From the NCBI GenBank assembly GCA_947475465.1, contig CANJLK010000006.1, positions 1 to 64,000 on the forward strand: a stretch of 64,000 bases of DNA, read 5' to 3'. The notes beneath the pieces are model-generated. The model did not search any database. It was not told where the DNA came from and saw only the letters and a program-made list of their open reading frames with translations. Made by a program: the position numbers and the translations under genes. Every line of letters starts with the position of its first letter. The stretch's first letter is position 1. Positions 36,219 to 44,815 of this stretch are shown piece after piece. Source of the stretch: Caulobacteraceae bacterium (GTDB lineage Bacteria; Pseudomonadota; Alphaproteobacteria; Caulobacterales; Caulobacteraceae).

Positions 36219-37397
36219 TTAGTTCAGGCGTTCGACAATGGTGACGTTGGCCAGGCCGCCGCCTTCGCACATGGTCTGCAGGCCATAGCGGCCGCCGCGC
36301 GCCTTCAGCGCGTGCAGCATGGTGGTCATCAGCTTCGTGCCCGAAGCGCCCAGCGGGTGGCCAAGCGCGATGGCCCCGCCGTTGACGTTGAGCTTGGCCG
36401 GGTCCGCGCCGATCGCGCCAAGCCAGGCCATGGGCACCGAGGCGAAGGCCTCGTTGACCTCATAGAGATCGATGTCGTCGATCTTCATCCCGGCGCGCTT
36501 CAGGGCCAGTTCGGTGGCCGGCAGCGGGGTTTCCAGCATGAAAATCGGGTCGCCGCCGATGACGGTCATGTGGTGGATCCGCCCGATGGGGGTCAGGCCC
36601 AGCTCCTTCAGCGCCTTCTCCGAGACGATCATCACGCCCGAGGCGCCGTCGCAGATCTGGCTGGAGGTGGCGGCGGTGAGGCGGCCGCCTTCCTGCAGCA
36701 GCTTCACGCCCTGCATGCCTTCCAGGCTGACATTGTACCGGATGCCCTCGTCGCTGTCGTGGGCCACCACATTGCCTTCCGCGTCCTTGCCCTCGAGCAC
36801 CAGGATCTCGTCCTTGAAGGCGCCAGCCTGGGTCGCGGCGATCGCGCGCTGGTGGGATTCGAAGCCGAACCGGTCCAGCTGGTCCTTGGTCTGGTTGTGC
36901 TTGGCCGCGATCAGTTCAGCGCCCACGAACTGCGAGAACTCCTGGACGTCGGGATAGCGGGCGTGGATCTTCGGGCTCATCGGCCCGCCGAACCCGGCCT
37001 TCATCGGCATCATCGCCGCCATGCCCATGGGCGAACGGCTCATGTTCTCGACGCCGGCGGCGATCACCACATCCATGGTTCCGCTCATCACGGCCTGGGC
37101 CGCGAAGTGCATGGCCTGCTGCGAGGACCCGCACTGACGATCGAGGGAAACCCCGGGCACGCGCTCCGGCAGGCTCGAGGCGAGGATCGCGTTGCGGGCG
37201 ATATTGCTGGATTGCTCACCGGCCTGGGTGACGCAGCCCATCAGCACGTCGTCGACCCGGTTCGGATCGATGCCGGTGCGCGCGATCAGCTCATCCAGCA
37301 CGGCGCCAGCGAGGTCGGCGGAATGCCATTCCCGCAGTCGCCCGCCCTTGCGGCCGCCGGCGGTGCGTGTGGCGGCGACGATATAGGCCTCGGCCAT
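36219..37397 (-). CDS. Thiolase (acetyl-CoA C-acyltransferase)
   Basis: Condensing/cleaving thiolase, 392 residues. The acyl-accepting Cys is in SLDRQCGSSQQAMHFAAQA (about residue 90). The substrate-binding ENMSRSPMGM, NVNGGAIALGHPLGASG (His) and the second Cys in QTMCEGGGLANVTIVE are all present. Compared with biosynthetic PhaA-type thiolases, the sequence (GRLREWHSADLAG) is closer to FadA-like degradative enzymes. Probably cytoplasmic beta-oxidation; it stands alone, with no FadB partner in the window. Confidence 0.92.
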   Translation of the reverse strand: MAEAYIVAATRTAGGRKGGRLREWHSADLAGAVLDELIARTGIDPNRVDDVLMGCVTQAGEQSSNIARNAILASSLPERVPGVSLDRQCGSSQQAMHFAAQAVMSGTMDVVIAAGVENMSRSPMGMAAMMPMKAGFGGPMSPKIHARYPDVQEFSQFVGAELIAAKHNQTKDQLDRFGFESHQRAIAATQAGAFKDEILVLEGKDAEGNVVAHDSDEGIRYNVSLEGMQGVKLLQEGGRLTAATSSQICDGASGVMIVSEKALKELGLTPIGRIHHMTVIGGDPIFMLETPLPATELALKRAGMKIDDIDLYEVNEAFASVPMAWLGAIGADPAKLNVNGGAIALGHPLGASGTKLMTTMLHALKARGGRYGLQTMCEGGGLANVTIVERLN

Positions 37398-37463
37398 GAT
37401 CTGGCTCCTTGATCTTCCGCGCCAAGATGGCGCTGCAACATATGTAGTCGGGCGCCGCTAGGG

Positions 37464-37493
37464 AAAACAATGTCCCCTTAGGGGAGCATCCCC
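37464..37493 (-). terminator. Possible terminator after the fRMsr gene
   Basis: On the minus strand GGGGATGCTCCCC and CCCCTAAGGGG form alternative short hairpins followed closely by ACATTGTTTT. It lies just downstream of the methionine-sulfoxide reductase gene and upstream of the thiolase. Weak but suggestive. Confidence 0.3.
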
Positions 37494-37496
37494 TCG

Positions 37497-37994
37497 CTAG
37501 TCGGCGAAACTGTCCTGCAGGATGCGCTCCAGCCAGGTCTTATCGACCCCGTCGAAAGCGGACGGGCGCTCAGAATCAACATCGAAGACGGCGATCAGAT
37601 GGCCCTGGGCGTCGACCACCGGCACGACGATCTCGCTGGCCGAGCGGCTGTCGCAGGCGATATGTCCGGGGAAGGCGTGCACGTCTTCCACCACCTGGGT
37701 CTCGCGGCTGCGCGCTGCGGTCCCGCAGACGCCGCGGCCGAAGGCGATCCGCAGGCATCCCAACGTCCCCTGATAGGGACCGACCACCAGCTCGTCGGGC
37801 TTTTCAGGGTCCACCACATAGAAGCCGGTCCAGAAGTAGTGATCGAAGCTGGCCGACAGCATGGCGGCCACCGTCGCCATCCGGGCCGTCAGGTTTGTCT
37901 CCCCGGCCAGCACCGCGGCGATTTCGCCCGCGACCGCCGCATAGCGCTCGGCCTTTTCGGCCGGCAGGGTCGCGTTGTTGAATGCTTCGGCCAT
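37497..37994 (-). CDS. Free methionine-(R)-sulfoxide reductase (GAF domain)
   Basis: GAF-domain reductase of free Met-R-SO. The family cysteines are visible: GTLGCLRIAFGRGVCGTAA and HIACDSRSASEIVVPVVD. FDHYFWTGFYVVDPEKPDELVVGPYQG (parts) matches the fRMsr group. 165 residues from the ATG at 37994 (MAEAFNNATLPAEKAERY). Cytoplasmic, oxidative-damage repair. Confidence 0.9.
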   Translation of the reverse strand: MAEAFNNATLPAEKAERYAAVAGEIAAVLAGETNLTARMATVAAMLSASFDHYFWTGFYVVDPEKPDELVVGPYQGTLGCLRIAFGRGVCGTAARSRETQVVEDVHAFPGHIACDSRSASEIVVPVVDAQGHLIAVFDVDSERPSAFDGVDKTWLERILQDSFAD

Positions 37995-38078
37995 GGCGCG
38001 CGGTGTAGCCCTCCCCGCGCGGCTGGACAAACCCTGGATGGGCGGCCTTTCTAGGCTGCGTTGAATTCAGGGGTCCTT

Positions 38079-40118
38079 ATGCGTCTTGTATCGCTCGTTT
38101 CCGTGCTGGCGCTGATCGCCGCCGCGCCGTCCTTCGCCCAGGCGCCGGAGGGACCAGCCAGGACCTTCCAGGCCCGGGACCTGTTCGGACTGCGCACCGC
38201 CAGCGATCCGCAGGTGCGGCCGGACGGCGGCGCGATCGCCTATGTGCGGACCACCCAGGACATCATGACCGACGAGGGGCATCCGTCGATCTGGCTGGTC
38301 GATCCGCAGACCGGCGCGCAATCGCCCCTGGTGGTGGACGAGGCGGCGAACTTCCAGCCGCGCTGGTCGCCGGACGGCTCGCGCCTGGCCTATGTCTCGG
38401 CCGGTCCCGGCGGCGCGCAGCTCTACGTCCGCTGGATCGCCAGCGGCCGGTCCGCCAAGGTCGCCACCCTGGAGCAATCGCCCAGCAGCCTGGCCTGGTC
38501 GCCGGACGGCAAGACCCTGGCCTTCACCATGCTGACCCTGGATTCCGGCCGGCCCCTTGCGGCGCCGATGGCGGCCCCGGCCGGCGCCCACTGGGCCGAT
38601 CCGCTGAAGGTGATCGACCGCCTGACCTACCGCGCCGATGGCGCCGGCTATCTGAAGCCGGGGTACCGCCACCTCTTTGTGGTCACCGCCGATGGCGGCC
38701 AGCCCCGGCAGCTGACCTTCGGCAAGTTCGACGACGGCGGCCCGATCAGCTTCACCGCCGACGGCCAGGGCGTCCTCTTCGCCACCAACCGCGCCGCCAA
38801 CTGGGAACTCGACCCACAGGAGAGCGAGGTCTACCGCGCCAGCGTCGCCGACGGGACGCTGACCCGACTGACCAACCGGGTCGGCCCGGACCTGGCGCCC
38901 ACGCCCTCCCCCGACGGCTCGAAGATCGCCTACATCGGCTTCGACGACACGCGCCACCGCGGCTACGAGAACCAGCGCCTCTATGTGATGGACCGCGATG
39001 GCGCAAACAGCCGGGTCGTCACCGGAACCCTGGACCGCAGCGTCGGCACGCCGACCTGGGCGGCGGACGGAAAGAGCCTCTATTTCGACTACGCCGACCA
39101 CGGGCTAACCAAGGTCGCGCGCGTCAGCCTCGACGGCAAGATTGAGACGGTGGCCAGCGGCCTGGTCCCCGCCGACCTCGACCGGCCCTACACCGGCGGC
39201 GACTATTCCGTAGGCCGCAATGGTCTGGTGGCCTTCACCTCGGGCGACGCGGCCTCGCCCGCCGACCTCTCGGTCGTCCGGGGCGGCAAGACCCAGCGCC
39301 TGACGCGGCTCAACGACGACCTCTTCGCCGGCAAGGAGCTGGGCAAGGTCCAGGCGCTGCCGGTGATCTCCAGCTTCGACAAGAAGCCCATCGACGCCTG
39401 GATCGTCACCCCGCCCGGCTTCGACCCCGCGAAGAAGTATCCGCTGATCCTGGAGATCCACGGCGGGCCGTTCAGCGCCTACGGGCCGGTGTTCTCCACC
39501 GACGACCAGCAGTACGCGGCGGCAGGCTACATCGTGGTCTACGCCAACCCGCGCGGCTCGACGTCCTACGGCGAGGCCTTCGCCAACGAGATCGACCGCA
39601 ACTACCCCAGCCACGACTACGACGACCTGATGAGCGTGGTGGACGCCGCCATCGCCAAGGGTTCGGTCGACGAGGGCCATCTCTATGTAACCGGCGGTTC
39701 CGGCGGGGGCGCGCTCACCGCCTGGATCGTCGGCAAGACCGACCGCTTCAAGGCCGCGGCGACCCAAAAGCCGGTGATCAATTGGACCAGCGAGGTCCTG
39801 ACCACGGACGGCTACAATTCCATGGCCGCCTACTGGTTCGGCAAGATGCCTTGGGAAGACCCTCAGGGGTACTGGGCCCGCTCGCCCCTGTCGCTGGTCG
39901 GCAATGTGAAGACGCCCACCCTGGTGATTGTCGGCGAGGACGACCACCGCACCCCGCCATCCGAAGCGGAGCAGTATTTCGACGCCCTGCAGCTGCGCGG
40001 CGTGCCAACCACCCTGGTCCGCGTGCCGGGCGCTTCGCACCACGGACTGGCTGAACGGCCGTCGCAATCGGCGGGCAAGGCCCGCGCGATCCTGGCATGG
40101 TTTGCGCGGTATCGGTGA
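38079..40118 (+). CDS. Secreted S9-family prolyl oligopeptidase / acylaminoacyl-peptidase-like
   Basis: MRLVSLVSVLALIAAAPSFAQ is a signal peptide (ATG 38079; the track start six codons earlier is not needed). WD40-like propeller repeats (WSPDGSRLAYVS, WSPDGKTLAF, PSPDGSKIAYIGFDD) fill the first ~400 residues. The C-terminal alpha/beta hydrolase has YVTGGSGGGALTAW (nucleophile Ser), VGEDDHRTPPSEA (Asp) and GASHHGLAERP (His). 679 residues. Periplasmic peptidase. Confidence 0.92.
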   Translation: MRLVSLVSVLALIAAAPSFAQAPEGPARTFQARDLFGLRTASDPQVRPDGGAIAYVRTTQDIMTDEGHPSIWLVDPQTGAQSPLVVDEAANFQPRWSPDGSRLAYVSAGPGGAQLYVRWIASGRSAKVATLEQSPSSLAWSPDGKTLAFTMLTLDSGRPLAAPMAAPAGAHWADPLKVIDRLTYRADGAGYLKPGYRHLFVVTADGGQPRQLTFGKFDDGGPISFTADGQGVLFATNRAANWELDPQESEVYRASVADGTLTRLTNRVGPDLAPTPSPDGSKIAYIGFDDTRHRGYENQRLYVMDRDGANSRVVTGTLDRSVGTPTWAADGKSLYFDYADHGLTKVARVSLDGKIETVASGLVPADLDRPYTGGDYSVGRNGLVAFTSGDAASPADLSVVRGGKTQRLTRLNDDLFAGKELGKVQALPVISSFDKKPIDAWIVTPPGFDPAKKYPLILEIHGGPFSAYGPVFSTDDQQYAAAGYIVVYANPRGSTSYGEAFANEIDRNYPSHDYDDLMSVVDAAIAKGSVDEGHLYVTGGSGGGALTAWIVGKTDRFKAAATQKPVINWTSEVLTTDGYNSMAAYWFGKMPWEDPQGYWARSPLSLVGNVKTPTLVIVGEDDHRTPPSEAEQYFDALQLRGVPTTLVRVPGASHHGLAERPSQSAGKARAILAWFARYR

Positions 40119-40121
40119 GAA

Positions 40122-40487
40122 CTACGTCCGCAAGCGGCGCGGCGCAGCTAGGTCGTAGCTCGACCGTATCCATTGGCCGACGTGTTCCCAGTCCGTGTCG
40201 GCTGGGGCCAGGTTGATGGCGATCCAGCCGGCCGGGCCGATATAGGCGGGCCAGCTATAGAGATCGGGATCGGCCTCGATCAGCATGTCCTGCTGGTCCC
40301 GCCCCGTAGTCTTGAGGCAGACGACCGTCATCCCGTCGCCGTGATGGTTGTGGCGGAAGTAGGCGAACATCTTGCCCGCCACCTGGAAGGCCTGGGTTCC
40401 ATGCGAGACCTTCTCCGCGGTCTCCGGAAGCGCGAGGCAAAGGCTACGGAGGCGTTCGAGAGCGGCGTCTGGCGCGGGACTGAGCAT
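40122..40487 (-). CDS. MmcQ/YjbR family protein
   Basis: 121 residues, cytoplasmic. LCLALPETAEKVSHGTQAFQVAGKMFAYF and the C-terminal DWEHVGQWIRSSYDLAAPRRLR (quoted in parts) fit the MmcQ/YjbR (DUF419) fold, proposed to bind DNA. Its ATG overlaps the ccmI stop by one base (TGATG), so it is translationally coupled to the ccm operon even though its function looks unrelated. Confidence 0.82.
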   Translation of the reverse strand: MLSPAPDAALERLRSLCLALPETAEKVSHGTQAFQVAGKMFAYFRHNHHGDGMTVVCLKTTGRDQQDMLIEADPDLYSWPAYIGPAGWIAINLAPADTDWEHVGQWIRSSYDLAAPRRLRT

Positions 40488-41680
40488 CAGGCCCCCGGGA
40501 CGCCCAGGCCCTGCGCCGTCTGCCTCAGCGCGGCCTGGTCGGCGGGCGAACCGGCGAAGGCCCGCACAGCCTCGCGATAGTCGCCGGCGGCCTGGTCGGG
40601 GTGGCCCAGGACCATGCGCGCCCGGATCAGCCGCTCCCAGCCCGCCCGGTCGCGCGGGTTGGCCTTCAGTTCGCCGGCGAGCTTGGCGACCATGCCCTCG
40701 ATCATAGCCGCCCGGCCCTGGTCGGACATCTGGCCGGCGGCGGCGACCTGATCGGCCGTGGGGCCCGGTGGCGGCGCTGAGGCGGCCATGGCCGGCGGCG
40801 GCGAGGTCTCGGGCGGCAGGCGCCTGGAGATGTCCTCGCCGCGGGCCTGGGCGACCTTGATCACGAAGGCGCGGACCTCGGGCGCCCAGGGCGCGTCGGC
40901 CGGCGCGGTCTTCAGCATGGCGATCCAGTCGTTCATCGCCCCCTTGGCGTCGCCGGCCTGGTCCTTGGCCATGGCCAGGTAGTAGCGGGCGCGCGGGTCG
41001 GCGGGGTCGGCGGCCAACGCCTTCTTGAAGGCGTCCTGCGCCTCGTGGCTGACCTGGCCCTGGTTGGCGAGCACCGTCGCCTCGCCCTGGGCCGAGAGAT
41101 ACTCAGCGTTCCCGGGGTCCAGGGCGGCGGCCTTGCCATAGGCCACGGCGGCCTCTGCGTTGCGGCCCACCTGCAGGTAGGACCAGCCGAGCATCCGCCA
41201 GCCTTCGGCGTTGCCCGGCGTCTCCTTCATCCGGGTTTCCAGTTCGGCGATCATGCTGGGCACGTCGCCGTTCGGGTGGCCGGCGGCGTCCACGGCGGGC
41301 GCGGTCCCGGGCGTCGGATGGACGGAGGCGACATCGGGGCGCCCGATCTTCAGATAGAGGCCGGTGGCGGCCAGCACCACCACGGCGGCGACGCCCAGCG
41401 CCAGGCCCAGGAGGGCGCGCTCGCTGAGCGGCCTGGTTCTGTCCGGAGCGGCCCGGCCCTCGGCCAGGACGCGGCGCTTGACGTCGGTGCGCAGGGCCTC
41501 GGCCTCGGCCGGCGGCAGCGCGCCTCCGGCTGCCTGGCTGTCGATCTCGTCAAGCTGGGCCTTCAGCACCTCGACCGTGTCGTTGCGGGGGCTGCGCGTC
41601 GCATCGTGGCGGCGGATCAGGGGGATCGCCAGGCCGACGGCGGCCAGGACCGTCATCAGGGTCAGGATGATCCACAGCAT
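40487..41680 (-). CDS. ccmI: Cytochrome c biogenesis protein CcmI
   Basis: Inner-membrane apocytochrome-c chaperone. Two membrane helices (about residues 2-20 and 90-110) flank a cytoplasmic loop with EVLKAQLDEIDSQAAGGALPPAEAEAL (part). The periplasmic part is TPR-like (MIAELETRMKETPGNAEGWRMLGWSYLQVGR in parts). 397 residues. Starts immediately after the ccmH stop, with no gap. Confidence 0.9.
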   Translation of the reverse strand: MLWIILTLMTVLAAVGLAIPLIRRHDATRSPRNDTVEVLKAQLDEIDSQAAGGALPPAEAEALRTDVKRRVLAEGRAAPDRTRPLSERALLGLALGVAAVVVLAATGLYLKIGRPDVASVHPTPGTAPAVDAAGHPNGDVPSMIAELETRMKETPGNAEGWRMLGWSYLQVGRNAEAAVAYGKAAALDPGNAEYLSAQGEATVLANQGQVSHEAQDAFKKALAADPADPRARYYLAMAKDQAGDAKGAMNDWIAMLKTAPADAPWAPEVRAFVIKVAQARGEDISRRLPPETSPPPAMAASAPPPGPTADQVAAAGQMSDQGRAAMIEGMVAKLAGELKANPRDRAGWERLIRARMVLGHPDQAAGDYREAVRAFAGSPADQAALRQTAQGLGVPGA

Positions 41681-42142
41681 TCAGTGCGCCTCGTCGGTGT
41701 TGATCAGGGCCGCCAGCTCCGCCTCTTCGGCGGCGTCCAGCGGCGCGGGCGGGCCGGAACGGCCGCGCATGTAGATCGCCGCGCCCGCGCCGCCGGCCAG
41801 CAGCACGGCCAGCGGCCCCAGCCAGAGCGCCAGGGTGTCGGCCTGGAACGGGGGCTTCAGGCGCACGAAATTGCCATAGCGCTGGACGAGGTAGGCCACG
41901 GCCTGATCGTCGGTGTCGCCGGCCAGCAGACGCTCGCGCAGGATGATCCGCAGATCGTGGGCCAGGGCGGCGTCGGACTCGTCGATCGACTGGTTCTGGC
42001 AGACCACGCAGCGAAGGTCGCGGCTGAGCGAGCGGGCGCGGGCCTCGAGCTTCGGGTCGGGCAACTGCTCGTCGGGCGTGACGGCCCGGACCGGGCCGGC
42101 CATGGCGGCCAGGACCGCCGCCAGGAGGATCAGGCGCCTCAT
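41681..42142 (-). CDS. ccmH: Cytochrome c maturation protein CcmH
   Basis: Thiol protein that reduces apocytochrome c heme-binding cysteines. A signal peptide (MRRLILLAAVLAAMAGPVRA) is followed by LRCVVCQNQSIDESDA with the family CxxC. The protein ends in one membrane helix (LALWLGPLAVLLAGGAGAAIYM). 153 residues. 4-base overlap with ccmG. Confidence 0.95.
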   Translation of the reverse strand: MRRLILLAAVLAAMAGPVRAVTPDEQLPDPKLEARARSLSRDLRCVVCQNQSIDESDAALAHDLRIILRERLLAGDTDDQAVAYLVQRYGNFVRLKPPFQADTLALWLGPLAVLLAGGAGAAIYMRGRSGPPAPLDAAEEAELAALINTDEAH

Positions 42143-42687
42143 GATTCCGCCCTCAGCCGCGCCAGCAGCGGCTCCAGTTTGCGGTTCCAGTCCTCGACGC
42201 TGATCGCGCCCACATGGCGGTAGCGGACGCGGCCCTTCCGATCGATGACGAAGGTCTCGGGCACGCCGGACACGCCCAGGTCGATGCCCGCGCGCCCTGT
42301 GCGGTCGTTGCCGACGCGGGCATAGGGGTCGCCCCGCTCGGCCAGCCAGCCGGCCCCGTCGGCGGGCTCATCCTTCCAGTCCAGCCCATGGATCGTCACC
42401 CCCTGTTCCTTCAGCCGCATGAGCATCGGATGCTCCACCCGGCAGGCGACGCACCAGGAGGCGAAGACATTAAGCATCACCGGTTCGCCGGAGAGCTGAT
42501 CGGTGGCCAGGCCGCCACGGCCCGACAGCGCGTCGCTTGGCCGGACCGGCGGCAGGTTGAAGGCCGGCACGGGCTTGCCGATCATCATCGAAGGCAACAG
42601 CGTCGGATCGCGCCGCAGGCCGACCGCGAAACCGACCAGGACCAGGACGAAGATCGCCGCCGGCGCGAAGGCGAGGAGGCGCTTCAT
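42139..42687 (-). CDS. ccmG: Thiol:disulfide oxidoreductase CcmG (DsbE)
   Basis: Membrane-tethered periplasmic thioredoxin that delivers electrons to CcmH and apocytochrome. N-terminal anchor LLAFAPAAIFVLVLVGFAVG; active site FASWCVACRVEHPMLM (WCxxC); GVSGVPETFVIDRKGRV with the cis-Pro. 182 residues from the ATG at 42687, overlapping ccmF by 4 bases. The track reading adds 44 upstream codons. Confidence 0.94.
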   Translation of the reverse strand: MKRLLAFAPAAIFVLVLVGFAVGLRRDPTLLPSMMIGKPVPAFNLPPVRPSDALSGRGGLATDQLSGEPVMLNVFASWCVACRVEHPMLMRLKEQGVTIHGLDWKDEPADGAGWLAERGDPYARVGNDRTGRAGIDLGVSGVPETFVIDRKGRVRYRHVGAISVEDWNRKLEPLLARLRAES

Positions 42688-44666
42688 TCGGCAGCCGCCG
42701 TTGTTGCGGCGGCGGGTGAGCGGACCATGACGCGGCTGGGCGCCCCAAGCCGCAGACGCCGGTCGCTCAGCGAGACGAGCCCGCCCAGCGCCATGGTGAA
42801 CCCGCCCACCCAGATCCACATGATCAGCGGATGGTCCCAGAGCCTGACGACGACCCCGCCGCCGTCCTGCACGTCGCCCACCGAGACATAGAAGTTGCCC
42901 GCCGGAGAGACATGGATGCCGGCGATGGTGGTCTGGGTCTGGCTGGAGGCGTACATCCGCCGCTCGCTGGTCAGCTTATAGGGCCCGCCGCGACCCTCGA
43001 TCAGGAACCGCGCCTGATGGGCCTGGTAATTGGGGCCCTCCACCGGCCCCAGGGCGTCCAGGGTCAGGGTGCGGCCGGCGAAGGCGACCTTGTCGCCCGG
43101 GTGCATGGTCAGCACCTTGTCGCTTTCCCAGGCGGTGACGCTGGCGATGCCCAGGGTCAGCAGGCCAAGCCCGGCGTGGGCCATGACCAGGCCATAGAGC
43201 GCGATCGGCGTGGCGCGGATCGTGCGGCCAAGTTCGGCGCGGCCGGCCCACCAGCGGCGGCCCAGGATGGCCAGAGCGCCCGCGACCAGCCAGGCGGCGA
43301 GCGCCAGGGCGCCGGCGGTGAGCATCATGCGCCACCCCACCGTGACCAGCGCGACCAGCAGCACGGCCGCGGCGATCCCCGCCGGGACGCGCAGGCGGCG
43401 GACAAGGCGGGCGAGTTCATCGCGCTTCCAGTTGAGCATCGGCCCGAACGGCGAGATCAGCAGCAGCGGAATAGCCAGGGGCGCGAAGGTTCGGGCGTAG
43501 TAGGGCGGACCCACCGAAATCTTGTCGCCGCGCAGGATCTCCACGAAGACCGGGCTGAAGGTGCCCAGGAAGACGGTGGCTGCGAGGGCCGTCAGGAAGA
43601 GGTTGTTGAGCGTGATCCCGCCCTCCCGCGACAGGGGTGCGAAGAGCGCGCCGGTCTTCAGCTGCGGCGAGCGCCAGCCGAACAGCGCCAGCGCCACGCC
43701 GGTGGTCAGCGCGATGATCCCCAGGATGTAGATGCCGCGTTGCGGATCGACCGCGAAGGCATGCACGCTGGTCAGGATCCCCGAGCGCACCAGGAATGTG
43801 CCCACCAGGCTGAGCGAGAAGGTCAGGATGCACAGCAGGATAGTCCAGGTGACCAGCGCGCCGCGCCGCTCCAGCACCAGCGCCGAATGCAGCAGGGCCG
43901 TGCCCAGGATCCAGGGCATCAAGGAGGCGTTCTCAACCGGGTCCCAGAACCACCAGCCACCCCAGCCCAGCACATAGTATGACCAGCAGGAGCCGAGCGT
44001 GATGCCGGCGGTGAGCGGCGCCCAGGCGGCCAGCACCCACGGGCGGACCCATCGCGCCCAGGCCGCATCCACCCGGCCCTCGATCAGAGCGGCGATGGCG
44101 AAGGCGAAGGACACCGAGAAGCCGACGTAGCCCATGTAGAGCATCGGCGGATGCATCACGAGGCCGGGGTCCTGCAGCAGCGGATTGAGCTCCGTCCCCT
44201 CCAGCGGCGCGGGATCGAGCCGCAGGAACGGGTTGGAGGTGAAGATCAGGAACCCCAGGAAGGCCACGCCGATCAGGCCCTGGACGCCCAGCACCCGGGC
44301 CTGCAGCGTCTCGCGCAGGGTCCTGCCGAAGATCGCGACGCCCGCGCCATAGACCGCCAGAATCAGCACCCACAGCAGCATCGAGCCCTCGTGGCTGCCC
44401 CAGGTGGCGGCGAATCGGTAGACCGCCGGCTGCAGGGTGTGGCTATGGGCGGCGACCAGGGCGACGGAAAAATCGCACAGAAGATAGCTCGCCGCCAGGC
44501 AGCCGAAGGCCAGAATCACGAAGCCCGCCTGGAGAATCGTCGCGGTCCGCCCCAGCGCCATCAGCACCGGATCGCCCCTGTGTGCGCCCCAAAGCGGCGT
44601 CACCGTCTGGACCATCGCCAGGACGAACGCGAGAATCAGCGCGAACTGACCGACTTCCGCCGCCAT
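42684..44666 (-). CDS. ccmF: Heme lyase CcmF
   Basis: Large polytopic protein that attaches heme covalently to apocytochrome c. About 14 hydrophobic segments; the tryptophan-rich heme-handling motif GWGGWWFWDPVENASLMPW is in place. 660 residues. First gene of the ccmF-ccmG-ccmH-ccmI-yjbR unit. CcmE and CcmABCD are not next to it. The gene diverges from the multiheme electron-transfer operon, whose cytochromes need this pathway. Confidence 0.95.
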   Translation of the reverse strand: MAAEVGQFALILAFVLAMVQTVTPLWGAHRGDPVLMALGRTATILQAGFVILAFGCLAASYLLCDFSVALVAAHSHTLQPAVYRFAATWGSHEGSMLLWVLILAVYGAGVAIFGRTLRETLQARVLGVQGLIGVAFLGFLIFTSNPFLRLDPAPLEGTELNPLLQDPGLVMHPPMLYMGYVGFSVSFAFAIAALIEGRVDAAWARWVRPWVLAAWAPLTAGITLGSCWSYYVLGWGGWWFWDPVENASLMPWILGTALLHSALVLERRGALVTWTILLCILTFSLSLVGTFLVRSGILTSVHAFAVDPQRGIYILGIIALTTGVALALFGWRSPQLKTGALFAPLSREGGITLNNLFLTALAATVFLGTFSPVFVEILRGDKISVGPPYYARTFAPLAIPLLLISPFGPMLNWKRDELARLVRRLRVPAGIAAAVLLVALVTVGWRMMLTAGALALAAWLVAGALAILGRRWWAGRAELGRTIRATPIALYGLVMAHAGLGLLTLGIASVTAWESDKVLTMHPGDKVAFAGRTLTLDALGPVEGPNYQAHQARFLIEGRGGPYKLTSERRMYASSQTQTTIAGIHVSPAGNFYVSVGDVQDGGGVVVRLWDHPLIMWIWVGGFTMALGGLVSLSDRRLRLGAPSRVMVRSPAAATTAAAE

Positions 44667-44741
44667 GGACTTTATGTTCCCCTTCCGACTGGGTGGCTTT
44701 AGAGCGCATTGTGGCTGGCCGGGAAATGGTACAGTGCCAAA

Positions 44742-44761
44742 GCTTCACGGGGGCGTGAAGC
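44742..44761. promoter_or_regulatory. Inverted repeat GCTTCACG-N4-CGTGAAGC in the ccmF / redox operon promoter region
   Basis: A perfect 8-base inverted repeat around GGGG sits in the 149-base divergent gap, 55 bases before the ATG of the FAD/cNMP/Fe-S gene. It has the form of a dimeric regulator operator but is not a CRP (TGTGA-N6-TCACA) or FNR site. A short RNA hairpin is the alternative. Confidence 0.45.
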
Positions 44762-44815
44762 CACAGGCTCGGCGGCCGGTCGGCTGCAGGGGTAGTCGTG
44801 GCGTCAGGGGTTGGG

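Noticed and set aside
44742-44761. CRP site
   Set aside because: The palindrome reads TTCAC-N6-GTGAA, the reverse half-site order of TGTGA-N6-TCACA.
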